Source of the DNA: Pseudomonas putida
GTDB taxonomy: Bacteria > Pseudomonadota > Gammaproteobacteria > Pseudomonadales > Pseudomonadaceae
Assembly (NCBI RefSeq): GCF_028682475.1
Contig: NZ_JANHLE010000004.1
Span: forward strand, 62,001 to 126,000
Direction: 5' to 3'
Length of the DNA: 64,000 nt
The notes under the pieces: model-generated
Told to the model about the DNA's origin: nothing
The model's database searches: none
Seen by the model: the letters and a program-made list of their open reading frames with translations, nothing else
Made by a program: the position numbers and the translations under genes
In this document: positions 42,578-51,316 of the stretch, one piece after another
Numbering within the stretch: position 1 is the stretch's first letter
Layout of the letters: every line of letters starts with the position of its first letter

Positions 42578-43057
42578 CTAGTGCCTGAGCAGCAGGCCGC
42601 CCTCGATGGGCACATAGCGGCTGGCCGCGCGAATCAGCGAGTTGGCAGTAAGCCCCGGAACGCCATAAGCGACGGCTTCAATCCCGTGACGGCTGATGAC
42701 CCGCTCCAGCAATAAATCAAAATCACCGTCGCCGGAAGCCAGCACCACTTCATCGACCCGCGCTGCGGCGTCGATCACGTCCAGGGTGATACCCACATCC
42801 CAATCGCCCTTGGCCGAGCCATCGCTGCGCTGAATGTAGGGTTTGAGTTTGACGGTGAAACCGAGGTTGCGCAGGATCTGCTGAAACTGCTGCTGTTTGC
42901 TGTCGCCGCGGTCAATGGCATAGGCAACTGCCTCGACAATCTGCCCATGCTGGCTGATATCGGCCCACAGCGCGGCGTAATTGAAATGACAGCCATAGGC
43001 CTGGCGCACGGTGTAGTAGAGGTTCTGCACATCGGCGAACACCGCAATCTTCTTCAC
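42578..43057 (-). CDS. NYN-domain (PIN-like) protein, putative ribonuclease
   Basis: A 159-residue protein of the LabA/NYN family. The acidic residues expected for metal binding are seen in FADVQNLYYTV (Asp near residue 9), GDWDVGITLDV and LASGDGDFDLLLERV. NYN domains are usually RNases or nucleases. It sits just upstream of the DnaQ-like exonuclease in the same direction. The specific target is unknown. Confidence 0.9.
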   Translation of the reverse strand: MKKIAVFADVQNLYYTVRQAYGCHFNYAALWADISQHGQIVEAVAYAIDRGDSKQQQFQQILRNLGFTVKLKPYIQRSDGSAKGDWDVGITLDVIDAAARVDEVVLASGDGDFDLLLERVISRHGIEAVAYGVPGLTANSLIRAASRYVPIEGGLLLRH

Positions 43058-43158
43058 CGTTCTTCCTCATGGCGCCGTGGCGCGGTTGCCGGCCGCCGCA
43101 CACCGGGGCCGTTTCGGCGCCCAGTATGCCAGCCTGGAGGCGGTGCGGGTATGCGTGC

Positions 43159-43899
43159 TCAGACGAAGCTGTCGTCGCCGCCGAAGAATCCGCCGTCGTC
43201 GCTACCGTAATCGCTATCCATGAAACCGCCCTGATCGTTGCCATAGTCGCTGTTGTCAGCGCTCAGGCGCTGCTCGTCATTACTGCCCCAGCCACCGCTA
43301 TCGCTGGCAGGCACGGGCTCCTCCTTGATCACCTCGACCACTTCTTCGGGTTGCGACTGATGGTTGAACAGGCTGCTGATGCCTTGGGCCAGCATCACCC
43401 CGCCCGCCACCCCGGCTGCAGTCTGCAAGGCACCACCGAGGAAACTGCTGGCACCACCACGGGCTGGCGTCTGGGCAGGCGCGGCATTGAAACCTTGCTG
43501 GGCAGCAACGCCCGGCTGATTGAACGAACGCGACGGCTCACGCCAGCCACCCCCGCTCGCGGCGCTGGCCGGTGCTTGTGGCTGCGGTTGAGGATCACGG
43601 GTACCGCTACCGAAGATGCTCGAAAGAAAGCGGCCGCTGTTGCTCGGCGTGGTGGCTGCCACTTGTGCCTTGGCCTGATTCAGTTCGGCCTGCAGTTGCT
43701 TGTTCTGCTCGTCCAGGCGTTTGAGCGCAGCTTCCTGAACCAGGATTGCCTGTGCCATGTAGTAGGGCGCCGCCGGTTGCTGCTGCAGGTGCTCGGTGAT
43801 GCGCGCCTGAGCCTGGGCATCACGGGGGACGTTCGGGTCCTCGGCTTGCCTGAGTCGGCCGAACAGGCCATCGATCAAGGTTTGTTCTTCACTGTTCAT
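43159..43899 (-). CDS. DUF2076 family protein
   Basis: A 246-residue protein starting MNSEEQTLIDGLFGRLRQAE. The N-terminal DUF2076 helical region contains a coiled coil (EAALKRLDEQNKQLQAELNQAKAQV). The middle is Pro/Gly/Ala-rich, with one short hydrophobic stretch (GGALQTAAGVAGGVMLAQGI), and the C-terminus is a repetitive acidic Gly/Asp tail (GGFMDSDYGSDDGGFFGGDDS). It looks like an envelope-associated or intrinsically disordered protein; the function is not known. Confidence 0.88.
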   Translation of the reverse strand: MNSEEQTLIDGLFGRLRQAEDPNVPRDAQAQARITEHLQQQPAAPYYMAQAILVQEAALKRLDEQNKQLQAELNQAKAQVAATTPSNSGRFLSSIFGSGTRDPQPQPQAPASAASGGGWREPSRSFNQPGVAAQQGFNAAPAQTPARGGASSFLGGALQTAAGVAGGVMLAQGISSLFNHQSQPEEVVEVIKEEPVPASDSGGWGSNDEQRLSADNSDYGNDQGGFMDSDYGSDDGGFFGGDDSFV

Positions 43900-44054
43900 G
43901 GGCAACCTCACACAAGAGCCGGGGGAATTCAGGTTCACTGAAAATGGGGTGCCAGGGCCGTGGATTCAACACAAGGCGCGATGAAACTTTCTTCAGGTTG
44001 GGGGCTGGCTGGGCTAAAGTTACGCCCTGCTTTTTTCAACTGCGATATCGACCG

Positions 44055-44723
44055 ATGAATCCGCTCAGTGTTCTGCGTGACTCCCTGTATTTCTTCCGCC
44101 GCCACCTGCTGAGCATCGCCCAGCTCTGTTTGCCGCTGGTGGTGCTCGAGGCACTCTGCACCCAACTGCTCTACCAACAGTTGGGCAAGGACGCGTCACA
44201 GGCCTATGGCATGCTTGCCAGCCTGTTGTTCTACCCACTGTACAGTGCCGCGCTGATTCTCTACCTCGACACCCGCAGCAACGGCTACACCCCGCTCAAG
44301 CGCAACCTGCTGGCCATGGCCCTGCGCCTGTGGCCATCGTTCGCCCTGATGGTGATGCTCAGCTCACTGTTGATCATGGCCGGCGCCGCACTGTTCATCC
44401 TTCCGGGGATCTGGGTGATGATCAACCTGGTGTTTGCCGAGTACCTGCTGGTGCTGCGCGGCCTGCCGCCTCTGGCCGCCATGCGCGAGAGCTTCCAGAT
44501 GACCAGCGGCAACTTCTGGCGCATCCTCACCTGCATCCTCGGTGTGCTCGCCCCGTTGTGGTTGATCGATGGCCTGAGCCAGATGCTGATCCCTGAGCCT
44601 TCGCCGCTGGTGCAACTGGCCATCGACAGCGTCAATGGCTTCCTGCAGTTGTTCAGCACGGTGGTGATGTTCCGTCTGTACATGCTGGTCAGTGACGCGG
44701 CCGTGGAACCGCCAGCGCCCTGA
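44055..44723 (+). CDS. YciC-family (UPF0259) inner membrane protein
   Basis: A 222-residue polytopic protein starting MNPLSVLRDSLYFFRRHLLSIAQLCLPL with about six hydrophobic segments and the FILPGIWVMINLVFAEYLLVLRGLPPLAAMRESFQMTSGNFWRI segment typical of YciC/DUF975-like proteins. The role is unknown. Its stop is 20 bases from the convergent hrpB stop. Confidence 0.85.
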   Translation: MNPLSVLRDSLYFFRRHLLSIAQLCLPLVVLEALCTQLLYQQLGKDASQAYGMLASLLFYPLYSAALILYLDTRSNGYTPLKRNLLAMALRLWPSFALMVMLSSLLIMAGAALFILPGIWVMINLVFAEYLLVLRGLPPLAAMRESFQMTSGNFWRILTCILGVLAPLWLIDGLSQMLIPEPSPLVQLAIDSVNGFLQLFSTVVMFRLYMLVSDAAVEPPAP

Positions 44724-44743
44724 CCTGTTGCGCGGCCGGGTGG

Positions 44744-47269
44744 CTACTTGCGCGGCTTGGCCCGCGCTGTAGCCTCGGCGATCAGCGGGTCGTCCGGCCA
44801 GTAGTGTTTCGGGTAGCGGCCCTTGAGATCCTTCTTCACCTCGGCATAGGTACTGCGCCAGAAGTTGGCCAGGTCCTGGGTCACCTGCACCGGGCGCCGC
44901 GCGGGCGACAGCAGGTGCAGCAACACTTGCTGACGCCCCTGGGCAATCCGCGGGGTTTCGGCCAGACCGAACAATTCCTGCAGGCGCACGGCAAGGATCG
45001 GCGGTGTTTCGCTGTAGTCCAGGCGGATGTTCGAACCCGAAGGCACGCTCAGGTGCATCGGCGCCCACTCATCGAGGCGCTGGGGCAGCGGCCAGGGCAG
45101 CAGATTGCGCAGCATCGACGAAAGGTCGAGCTGGGCAAAATGGCTCAGGCGGGTAACCTTGCCCAGGTAGGGTTGCAGCCACTCCGGCAGACTTGCCAGC
45201 AGAGCGTCGTCGCTTAGATCAGGCCATTCACTTTCGCCATCGGCTGCCAGATCGAGCTGGCGCAGCAGCGCAACCCGCGCTTGCCACTGACGCAGCTCGG
45301 GTGTCCATGACAGCAGCTCCAGGCCTTTTCGTCGCACCAGCTCGAGCAGCGCCCGGGCGCGGGCATCCTCATCCAGACCGGTCAACGGCTCACGGCTGAG
45401 CACCAGTTCGCCGACTTTGCGCTGACGCTCGGCGCGCAATACGTTTTCACGCTCGTCCCAATCGAGGAGGTCGACGCTGCGCACCTGCTCGGCCAGTACC
45501 CCGTCGAACAAAGCCGGATCGAATTCCGCGGCCAGATAGATGCGCTCTTCGCGTTGCCCCTGGCGACTGCCGAGATCGGCGACCACCAACCACGGACACT
45601 TCATCAACGCATCGGGCTCGCCAAACAGCGCCGCACGGCCGTTGGCCAGACGGTATTCGCCGCCACCGGCACGGCGCTGCTGAGCCACCCGGTCCGGATA
45701 AGCCAGCGCCAGCAATGCACCCAGCCAACGGGAATGCTCGGGGTCGGCAACCGCAGAGCGCGCATTGCCACGCAGATAACCACGATACTGCCGGGCCAGT
45801 TGCCGGGCGCGCTGCACCCCACCCTGCCCGCCTCTGCTTGTGCGGGCTTCACCACTGAGCAAGGCCAGGCGGCTGTGCACATCAGCGCCAGCGCCACGCA
45901 GAATATCGCGCTCGCCCAACAAAGCGGCGACGTCACAGGCCATGGCTGCCAGGCCCAGGTCCTGGCCACGCAATAACAGATGGGCGATGCGCGGGTGTGC
46001 CGGCAACTCGGCCATGGCCTGGCCGTGCTCATTCAAGCTGTCCCGACTGTCAGCCTTGAATGCTCCCAGGCGCTGCAACAGATCCAGCGCCTGTGCATAA
46101 GCCGCCGCAGGAGGCTGGTCGAGCCAGCGCAATTGCTCCGGCGTGACGCCCCAGCGCGCCAGCTGCAAGGCCAATCCAGCGAGATCGGCCTGAAGAATTT
46201 CGGCACTGCCGTAGGCGGCCAACTGCTCATGCTGGGCCTCGGACCACAAGCGGTAGCACACCCCCGGTTCAAGGCGACCGGCGCGACCAGCGCGCTGGGT
46301 GGCGCTGGCTCGGGAGATACGCTGGGTATCGAGCCGGGTCATGCCGCTGCCCGGGTCGAAGCGCGGCACGCGCGCCAGCCCGGCATCGATCACCACGCGC
46401 ACGCCATCGATGGTCAGGCTGGTCTCGGCAATGTTGGTCGCCAGCACCACCTTGCGTTTACCCGGAGGCGCGGCATCGATGGCCGCCCGCTGGGCATTGA
46501 GCTCCAGCTCGCCGTGCAACGGGCACAACAGGATGTCCTGACGCTCGCCCAGCGCTTCCTGCAACGATTGGTGCACCCGGCGGATTTCGGCCTGACCAGG
46601 AAGGAACACCAGCAGGCTGCCCGACTCATCGGCGATGGCCTGCAATACGCTATCGACCACTCGCGGCTCGATGTACTCGCCCGGCTGGAAAGGCCTGCCC
46701 CAACGTACATCGACCGGGTACATGCGCCCTTCACTGCTGATCACCGGCGCCTCATCAAGCAAGCTCGACAAGCGTTCGCCTTCGAGGGTTGCCGACATCA
46801 GCAGAATCTTCAGCGGCGGCTCGTCACGCAGCAACTCACGGCCATTGAGACTCAGGGCCAGGGCCAGGTCGGCGTCGAGGCTACGTTCGTGGAATTCGTC
46901 GAAGATCAGCAGACCGACACCCTCCAACGCCGGATCGGCCTGCAGGCGGCGGGTGAGGATGCCTTCGGTGACCACTTCAATCCGGGTTTTGGGACCGACT
47001 TTGCTGTCCAGCCGGATCCGGTAGCCGACCGTCTGCCCGACTGACTCACCCAGTTCACTGGCCAGTCGCTCGGCGGCGGCACGCGCTGCCAACCGGCGTG
47101 GCTCAAGCATGAGGATGGTCTGTCCCTGCAGCCACGGCTCGTCGAGCAACGCCAGTGGCACACGGGTGGTCTTGCCGGCGCCCGGTGGCGCTTCCAGCAC
47201 CGCTTCATGGCGCAGGCTCAAAGCCTCACGCAAGGCGGGCAGTACGGCATCGATCGGTAACGAAATCAT
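44744..47269 (-). CDS. hrpB: DEAH-box ATP-dependent helicase HrpB
   Basis: HrpB is a DEAH/RHA helicase widespread in proteobacteria; its RNA substrate is not well defined. The start MISLPIDAVLPALREALSLRHEAV gives 841 residues. Motif I EAPPGAGKTTRVPLALL, motif II FDEFHERSLDADL (DEFH), motif III LMSATLEG, motif V VVLATNIAETSLTIDGV and motif VI QRAGRAGRLEPG are clear. The C-terminal HrpB domain ends with FWRSTYAEVKKDLKGRYPKHYWPDDPL. Confidence 0.96.
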   Translation of the reverse strand: MISLPIDAVLPALREALSLRHEAVLEAPPGAGKTTRVPLALLDEPWLQGQTILMLEPRRLAARAAAERLASELGESVGQTVGYRIRLDSKVGPKTRIEVVTEGILTRRLQADPALEGVGLLIFDEFHERSLDADLALALSLNGRELLRDEPPLKILLMSATLEGERLSSLLDEAPVISSEGRMYPVDVRWGRPFQPGEYIEPRVVDSVLQAIADESGSLLVFLPGQAEIRRVHQSLQEALGERQDILLCPLHGELELNAQRAAIDAAPPGKRKVVLATNIAETSLTIDGVRVVIDAGLARVPRFDPGSGMTRLDTQRISRASATQRAGRAGRLEPGVCYRLWSEAQHEQLAAYGSAEILQADLAGLALQLARWGVTPEQLRWLDQPPAAAYAQALDLLQRLGAFKADSRDSLNEHGQAMAELPAHPRIAHLLLRGQDLGLAAMACDVAALLGERDILRGAGADVHSRLALLSGEARTSRGGQGGVQRARQLARQYRGYLRGNARSAVADPEHSRWLGALLALAYPDRVAQQRRAGGGEYRLANGRAALFGEPDALMKCPWLVVADLGSRQGQREERIYLAAEFDPALFDGVLAEQVRSVDLLDWDERENVLRAERQRKVGELVLSREPLTGLDEDARARALLELVRRKGLELLSWTPELRQWQARVALLRQLDLAADGESEWPDLSDDALLASLPEWLQPYLGKVTRLSHFAQLDLSSMLRNLLPWPLPQRLDEWAPMHLSVPSGSNIRLDYSETPPILAVRLQELFGLAETPRIAQGRQQVLLHLLSPARRPVQVTQDLANFWRSTYAEVKKDLKGRYPKHYWPDDPLIAEATARAKPRK

Positions 47270-47387
47270 GGTGGCCCTCAAACAATTCGCCCAGTATACC
47301 GGCGAACCGAGCCCGCATTATCATGGTCTTAGCTGTAGATAACGGCTCTTTGCCTGTATCGTTGTGGCCCTCACTCCGGAGATTTCC

Positions 47388-47807
47388 ATGCGTATTCCCT
47401 CCCGCGTCATCGGCGGCGTCCTGATAGCATCCTTGCTGACCCAACTGACGGCCTGCGGCACTATTTTCTACCCTGACCGGCGCGGCCAGATCGAAGGCAA
47501 GATCGACCCTGTGGTGGCCGCAATGGATGCCATCGGCATCCTGTTCTACGTACTCCCCGGTCTGATCGCTTTTGGCGTCGACTTCGCCACCGGTGCCATC
47601 TACATGCCTGCAGGGCGACACGCGCAGGTCGCCCCGGAAAAACTCAACCAGGCCATCAGCGCTGACGGCAAGGTCGACAACAGCAAGCTGCAGGCTATCC
47701 TCGAAAGCGAGCTGGGCCTGCGCCTGCCGCTCAACGACCCGCGCCTGATCCAGCACAAGGGCAGTGTCGAGCAACTGGCAATGTATGGTCTCAAGCCCGC
47801 CGCTTGA
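47388..47807 (+). CDS. YceK/YidQ-family lipoprotein
   Basis: A 139-residue lipoprotein starting MRIPSRVIGGVLIASLLTQLTAC, with lipobox LTAC (Cys near residue 23). The mature part has the GTIFYPDRRGQIEGKIDPVVAAMDAIGILFYVLPGLIAFGVDF pattern of YceK/YidQ proteins. The function is unknown. It is divergent from hrpB and probably cotranscribed with the fieF gene 26 bases downstream. Confidence 0.85.
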   Translation: MRIPSRVIGGVLIASLLTQLTACGTIFYPDRRGQIEGKIDPVVAAMDAIGILFYVLPGLIAFGVDFATGAIYMPAGRHAQVAPEKLNQAISADGKVDNSKLQAILESELGLRLPLNDPRLIQHKGSVEQLAMYGLKPAA

Positions 47808-47833
47808 GCAACAGACAGGAAGCCTGCGCCAGC

Positions 47834-48706
47834 ATGACCCCTTCGACTGAACATCAACGTCTGCTGCGCCTGGCCACCCGCGCGTCACTGGCGGTGGCCA
47901 GCATCCTGATCCTGACCAAGGCGGTGGCCTGGTGGCTCAGCGGTTCGGTGAGCCTGCTGGCCGGCCTGACCGACTCGGCACTCGACGGCGTGGCCTCGTT
48001 TCTCAACCTGCTGGCAGTGCATTACGCCTTGCGCCCGGCCGACGACGATCACCGTTACGGTCACGGCAAGGCCGAAGCCATGGCCGGCATGGCCCAGGCG
48101 CTGTTCATCGCGGTGAGCGCGGTGCTGATCGGTGTACAGGCCGTGGAACGCCTGCAAAATCCCCAACCGCTCGGTGATACGGCCATCGGCATTGCGGTGA
48201 TGCTGCTGTCGCTGGCCCTGACCGTGGCCTTGCTGATGCTGCAGGCGCGGGTGATACGCATCACCGGATCAACGGCGGTGCGTGCCGATTCACTGCATTA
48301 CCGCTCTGACCTGTTGCTCAACGGCAGCATCCTGATTGCCCTGGTCCTGGCCCGCGTGGGCTGGCCGCAACTGGACGCCTTCTTCGGCTTGGGTATCGCT
48401 CTGTACATATTCTGGAGCGCGCTGCAGATCGCCCGGGAAAGTACGTCGATCCTGATGGACAAGGAGCTGCCCGGCGATATCAGCGAACAGATGCTGGCCC
48501 TGGCCTGCAACGTACCTGGCGTGCGCGGTGCGCATGATTTGCGCACACGGGTTTCCGGCAGTCACTGGTTCGTCCAGGTGCATCTGGAGTTACCGGGTAA
48601 CATGCCGCTAACCGATGCGCATGCGCTGTGCGATCAAGCGGCAGCAGCCATTCATGGACAGTACCCGAAAGCGGAAGTGTTGGTACATGCCGATCCGGTG
48701 GACTGA
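47834..48706 (+). CDS. fieF: Cation diffusion facilitator (FieF-like Fe/Zn efflux)
   Basis: A 290-residue CDF transporter starting MTPSTEHQRLLRLATRASLAVASIL. The family's metal-site Asp residues appear in the LLAGLTDSALDGVASFLN and HYRSDLLLNGS segments; the HRYGHGKAEAMAG motif and the C-terminal cytoplasmic domain (VPGVRGAHDLRTRVSG) are present. FieF proteins export ferrous iron and zinc; subfamily choice rests on overall resemblance. A TTG 30 bases upstream overlaps the previous stop (TTGA) and would add ten residues, which I judge less likely. Confidence 0.9.
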   Translation: MTPSTEHQRLLRLATRASLAVASILILTKAVAWWLSGSVSLLAGLTDSALDGVASFLNLLAVHYALRPADDDHRYGHGKAEAMAGMAQALFIAVSAVLIGVQAVERLQNPQPLGDTAIGIAVMLLSLALTVALLMLQARVIRITGSTAVRADSLHYRSDLLLNGSILIALVLARVGWPQLDAFFGLGIALYIFWSALQIARESTSILMDKELPGDISEQMLALACNVPGVRGAHDLRTRVSGSHWFVQVHLELPGNMPLTDAHALCDQAAAAIHGQYPKAEVLVHADPVD

Positions 48707-48715
48707 ACCGGCGTA

Positions 48716-49546
48716 TCAGTTGACGCTGTAGCCCCGCCCGCTCAAGCAAGCCCTCAGCGCTTGCCGGTAGCTGTCCGACACTGGTAAAGCCGGTGCATAA
48801 GTCGCTTTGGCCGGATCGAAGCCGCTTTGTTGCACCGCCCAACGGTGGCACTCGTAGCGATCCCGATCAGCCTGCTCCGGGCTTTGCCCCGAAACCGGAT
48901 TGGCAACGACGTCGTAGTCATTTTCCATTGGTTGTGGCTCTGTGCTGGCCACCGGCGGATTGACCACAACGTACTCGTTGCTGTCTTGCAGATACTGGTA
49001 GTAGGTACCTGCCACCAGGAAATACAGTGAATCGGCAACCCATACTTCGCGGGCGTAATCCGGCAAGTAGCCGACCCGCATACCATAATGAGGCGCTACC
49101 ACCACATAGCGCGGCCCTTGCGGACGGTACCAGTAGCCCCCGGAATAAAAGTATTCACTGCCACGGTAAGGCACACGCCAGTACTGGTCGGGAAACTGCT
49201 CAATCACCTGACCGGGCTGATATCGCGGGCCGCTGCCCCAGCCATTGCCATGACCATCAGGCCGCCCCGGCCAGTTATCCTGCGGTCGCTGTTGCGGCCC
49301 GCCCGCCTGGTAGTAGCGGTTGCCATTGTTGTGCCGAGGAATGTCCTGGTAGTAACCGGTTCGCGGTGGCTGGGTCTGGCGCACCTCGTCCGGGCGCGAC
49401 TGCAGCGGCGACGTCCCTTGAGACTGCCCGGCGCCTTGTCCGCCATACCCATCAGCAGATCCACCCTGCCCCTCGGCCAATGCCTGCAGGTTGATACTGA
49501 TGCACAACAAACCTGCACCGGCCAGACACCAGCTACGCGACTTCAT
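48716..49546 (-). CDS. Exported Gly/Pro/Tyr-rich protein (DUF6515-like)
   Basis: A 276-residue protein with a signal peptide (MKSRSWCLAGAGLLCISINLQALA). The region after it is low-complexity, rich in Gly, Gln and Pro (about residues 25-120). A Tyr-rich core follows (YFYSGGYWYRPQGPRYVVVAPHYGMRVGYLP; YYQYLQDSNEYVVVNPP) that matches the DUF6515 pattern, and the end has a CHRWAVQQSGFDP segment with a Cys pair. Probably periplasmic or cell-surface; function unknown. Confidence 0.8.
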   Translation of the reverse strand: MKSRSWCLAGAGLLCISINLQALAEGQGGSADGYGGQGAGQSQGTSPLQSRPDEVRQTQPPRTGYYQDIPRHNNGNRYYQAGGPQQRPQDNWPGRPDGHGNGWGSGPRYQPGQVIEQFPDQYWRVPYRGSEYFYSGGYWYRPQGPRYVVVAPHYGMRVGYLPDYAREVWVADSLYFLVAGTYYQYLQDSNEYVVVNPPVASTEPQPMENDYDVVANPVSGQSPEQADRDRYECHRWAVQQSGFDPAKATYAPALPVSDSYRQALRACLSGRGYSVN

Positions 49547-49676
49547 GTTGTTCCTCTCGGACCGATGAGATGGGCCTGTGGATAAGAGTGGAAAAACCAC
49601 GACGGGTTTCCCAACAATTTATCAGGCTGTCCGGACGAGGTATCGGCGCCACGATGAAAAATTACAGGCAATTTCG

Positions 49677-49989
49677 TGGGGGACTATGATCTTGGGACTG
49701 GGCTGGGCTGGGTTTCGAATGGGAGCTTATCCATTCGCTGTGGCGCCGCTGCCGACCCCTTCCGCCTTTACGGCGGCCTACTTTTTTCTTGGAAAAAGTA
49801 GGCAAAACCGCCTGCTCCTACATACGGCCCTACGCTGCGCTCCGGGTCCCCTCGCTTCGGTGCCTTCCAGGGGCATCGCGGCCTACGACTTGCTGCGCCA
49901 AGTCTACGGCTCGCGAACTTCGGCTTAGGCCGAAGGGTGCTGCGCACCAGCCCCCTCCAGACACCTCCGCTCGGCCTCCTGAAGTCGCA
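49677..49989 (+). repeat. Left arm of a long imperfect inverted repeat
   Basis: Runs from GGGGGACTATGATCTTGGG to CTCCTGAAGTCGCA. Blocks such as CCTTCCGCCTTTACGGCGG, CCCTACGCTGCGCTCCGGGT and CGGCCTACGACTTGCT recur in the right arm in reverse complement. A spurious frame in it (49578-49928) would read FTAAYF...LHTALRCAPGP. Confidence 0.85.
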
Positions 49990-50126
49990 AAGTTACGGGC
50001 GGCGCCTGCGCTGACGCATCTTCGAAATCAAACTTTGGCGGAGCCAGGCTGATGCCATCGCGGGGTCAAGCCCGCTTCAAGGTGTTGATCTTGACCTTCA
50101 TGCACGCAAGTTCAATCGCCGCGGAC

Positions 50127-50451
50127 TGCGACTTCAGGAGGCTGAGCGTAGGTGCCTGTAGGGGCCGGTGCGTAGCACCTTCGGCGTAGCCGAAGAGCGC
50201 GAGCCGCAGACTTGGCGAAGCAAGTCGTAGGCCGCGTGGCCCCGGAAGGTGCCATAGCGAAGGGACCCGGAGCGCAGCGTAGGGCCGGATGCAGGAGCGA
50301 GCGGCTTTGCCTACTTTCCCCAAGAGGAAAGTAGGCCGCCGTAAAGGCGGAAGGGGCCGGCAGCATCGCCACATCGAATGGATAAGCTCGCAGCCTCAGC
50401 ACCCAGCCCAGCCCAGCCCAGCCCAGCCCAGCCCAAAAATCATAGCCCCCG
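50127..50451 (-). repeat. Right arm of the long imperfect inverted repeat
   Basis: Read on the minus strand it parallels the left arm from GGGGGCTATGATT to CTCCTGAAGTCGCA with scattered substitutions and a longer run of GGGCT units. The arms are separated by a 137-base spacer. A spurious minus frame gives FTAAYF...LHPALRCAPGP, the same peptide as the left arm. Confidence 0.85.
50402..50435. repeat. CCCAG tandem repeat (6 units plus partial)
   Basis: Six perfect CCCAG units (50402-50431) and a final CCCA. The left arm has only about two GGGCT units at the matching place (near 49700), so copy number differs between the arms. Confidence 0.9.
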
Positions 50452-50470
50452 ACAATTCCATGAAGGCAAT

Positions 50471-50500
50471 AAAAAAGGGAGACCCTGGGGTCTCCCTTTG
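50471..50500 (-). terminator. Rho-independent terminator of the sRNA candidate
   Basis: An 11-bp stem AAAGGGAGACC/GGTCTCCCTTT with a 4-base loop, followed on the minus strand by TTTTTTATT. On the plus strand the tail is poor (TTTGAG), so it works leftwards. Confidence 0.88.
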
Positions 50501-50660
50501 AGAATTTTGTCCGTGCTCGACGCTTGTGACGTCGGCTCACCTCACGCTGTCTTGTGAACAGTGTGTAGCCCGGGGGCCGAGCACAACCCTGTTGGGTTGC
50601 TGGCCGCAGCTGCCCTGATAAGGCCAGCTGCACTGGACTGATGTCCGGGCAGTGATTCTG
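50471..50660 (-). ncRNA. Candidate structured small RNA (unrecognised)
   Basis: On the minus strand a promoter-like TATGCT (50667-50672, within CTATGCTTATA, sigma-S-like) is followed by about 190 bases with successive hairpins and a strong terminator, and no reading frame of note. Helices that can be seen include CACTG/CAGTG enclosing GAC/GTC (about 50655-50630), GCAGCTG/CAGCTGC, AACCC-AACA-GGGTT and GACG/CGTC, then the GGGAGACC terminator. No protein gene on this strand could feed the terminator. I do not recognise it as 6S, RsmX/Y/Z, CrcZ or PrrF. Confidence 0.6.
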
Positions 50661-50784
50661 GGTATAAGCATAGGGCTAGAGCGGCAGCAGAGGATTGCGA
50701 AGATTGCTCAATCAAATAGCACTTGCGCAATTTTTACCTACGGATCGATAATTCAACGCAATCAGAACAGAGAAGGCATGATCC

Positions 50785-51261
50785 ATGAGCAAACTGGACC
50801 GCTACGACCTGAGCATTCTTGCCGAATTGCAGCGCGATGCACGCATCTCCAACCAGGAACTGGCCGAGCGTATCGGTCTGTCGCCTTCGCCCTGCTCGCG
50901 CCGGGTCAAGCAACTCGAAGACGACGGCTACATCGCCCGCCAGGTGGCGCTGCTCGACCGCAAGAAGCTCGGTTTGAGCCTCACGGCCTACGTATTGATC
51001 GGCATGGATCGCCACACCCCGGAACGTTTCGAAGCGTTCGAAACCGCCATCCGCAACCTGCCCCAAGTGCTCGAATGCAGCCTGGTTACCGGGATGGATG
51101 CCGACTATCAGCTCAAAGTGGTGGTCCCGGACATGGATCACTATCAGCAACTGCTGCTCGGCCACCTGACCCGTATCGAAGGGGTGACCAGCGTGCGCTC
51201 CAGCTTCGTGCTCAACCAGGTGCTGGCCAGCACCGAACTACCGTTGACGCACCTGCGTTAG
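50785..51261 (+). CDS. Lrp/AsnC-family transcriptional regulator
   Basis: A 158-residue regulator: helix-turn-helix DRYDLSILAELQRDARISNQELAERIGLSPSPCSRRVKQLEDDGYIARQ, then a RAM domain (CSLVTGMDADYQLKVVVPDMDHYQQLLLGHLTRIEGVTSVRSSFVL). It corresponds by neighbours to PA3965 of P. aeruginosa. Its target is unknown. It is divergent from the sRNA candidate, with a 124-base region between them that could hold regulatory sites for both. Confidence 0.93.
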   Translation: MSKLDRYDLSILAELQRDARISNQELAERIGLSPSPCSRRVKQLEDDGYIARQVALLDRKKLGLSLTAYVLIGMDRHTPERFEAFETAIRNLPQVLECSLVTGMDADYQLKVVVPDMDHYQQLLLGHLTRIEGVTSVRSSFVLNQVLASTELPLTHLR

Positions 51262-51281
51262 TCAGACCGGCAAGCGCGGCG

Positions 51282-51287
51282 TATAAT
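51282..51287 (+). promoter_or_regulatory. -10 box for the DUF2788 gene
   Basis: TATAAT at 51282-51287, 30 bases before the ATG, with a CGGAGA ribosome-binding site in between. No good -35 is visible. Confidence 0.5.
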
Positions 51288-51316
51288 CGCGCGCCTCAAC
51301 TTGCCGGAGAATATCG

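Larger units (their letters stand above)
49547..50784. other. 1.24-kb gene-poor region with inverted repeat and sRNA candidate
   Basis: I see no convincing protein gene here. The stretch holds a long imperfect inverted repeat (arms 49677-49989 and 50127-50451, listed), a 5-base tandem repeat, a decayed REP half at 50057-50076, and a structured minus-strand RNA candidate with promoter and terminator (50471-50660). Several short frames exist only because the repeat arms are GC-rich. Confidence 0.85.

Noticed and set aside
49578..49928. 116-codon frame in the left repeat arm, and minus-strand counterparts at 50066-50374 and 50112-50633
   Set aside because: They translate the inverted repeat; the shared peptide (ALRCAPGP) follows from DNA repetition, there is no ribosome-binding site, and the frames are not maintained outside the arms.
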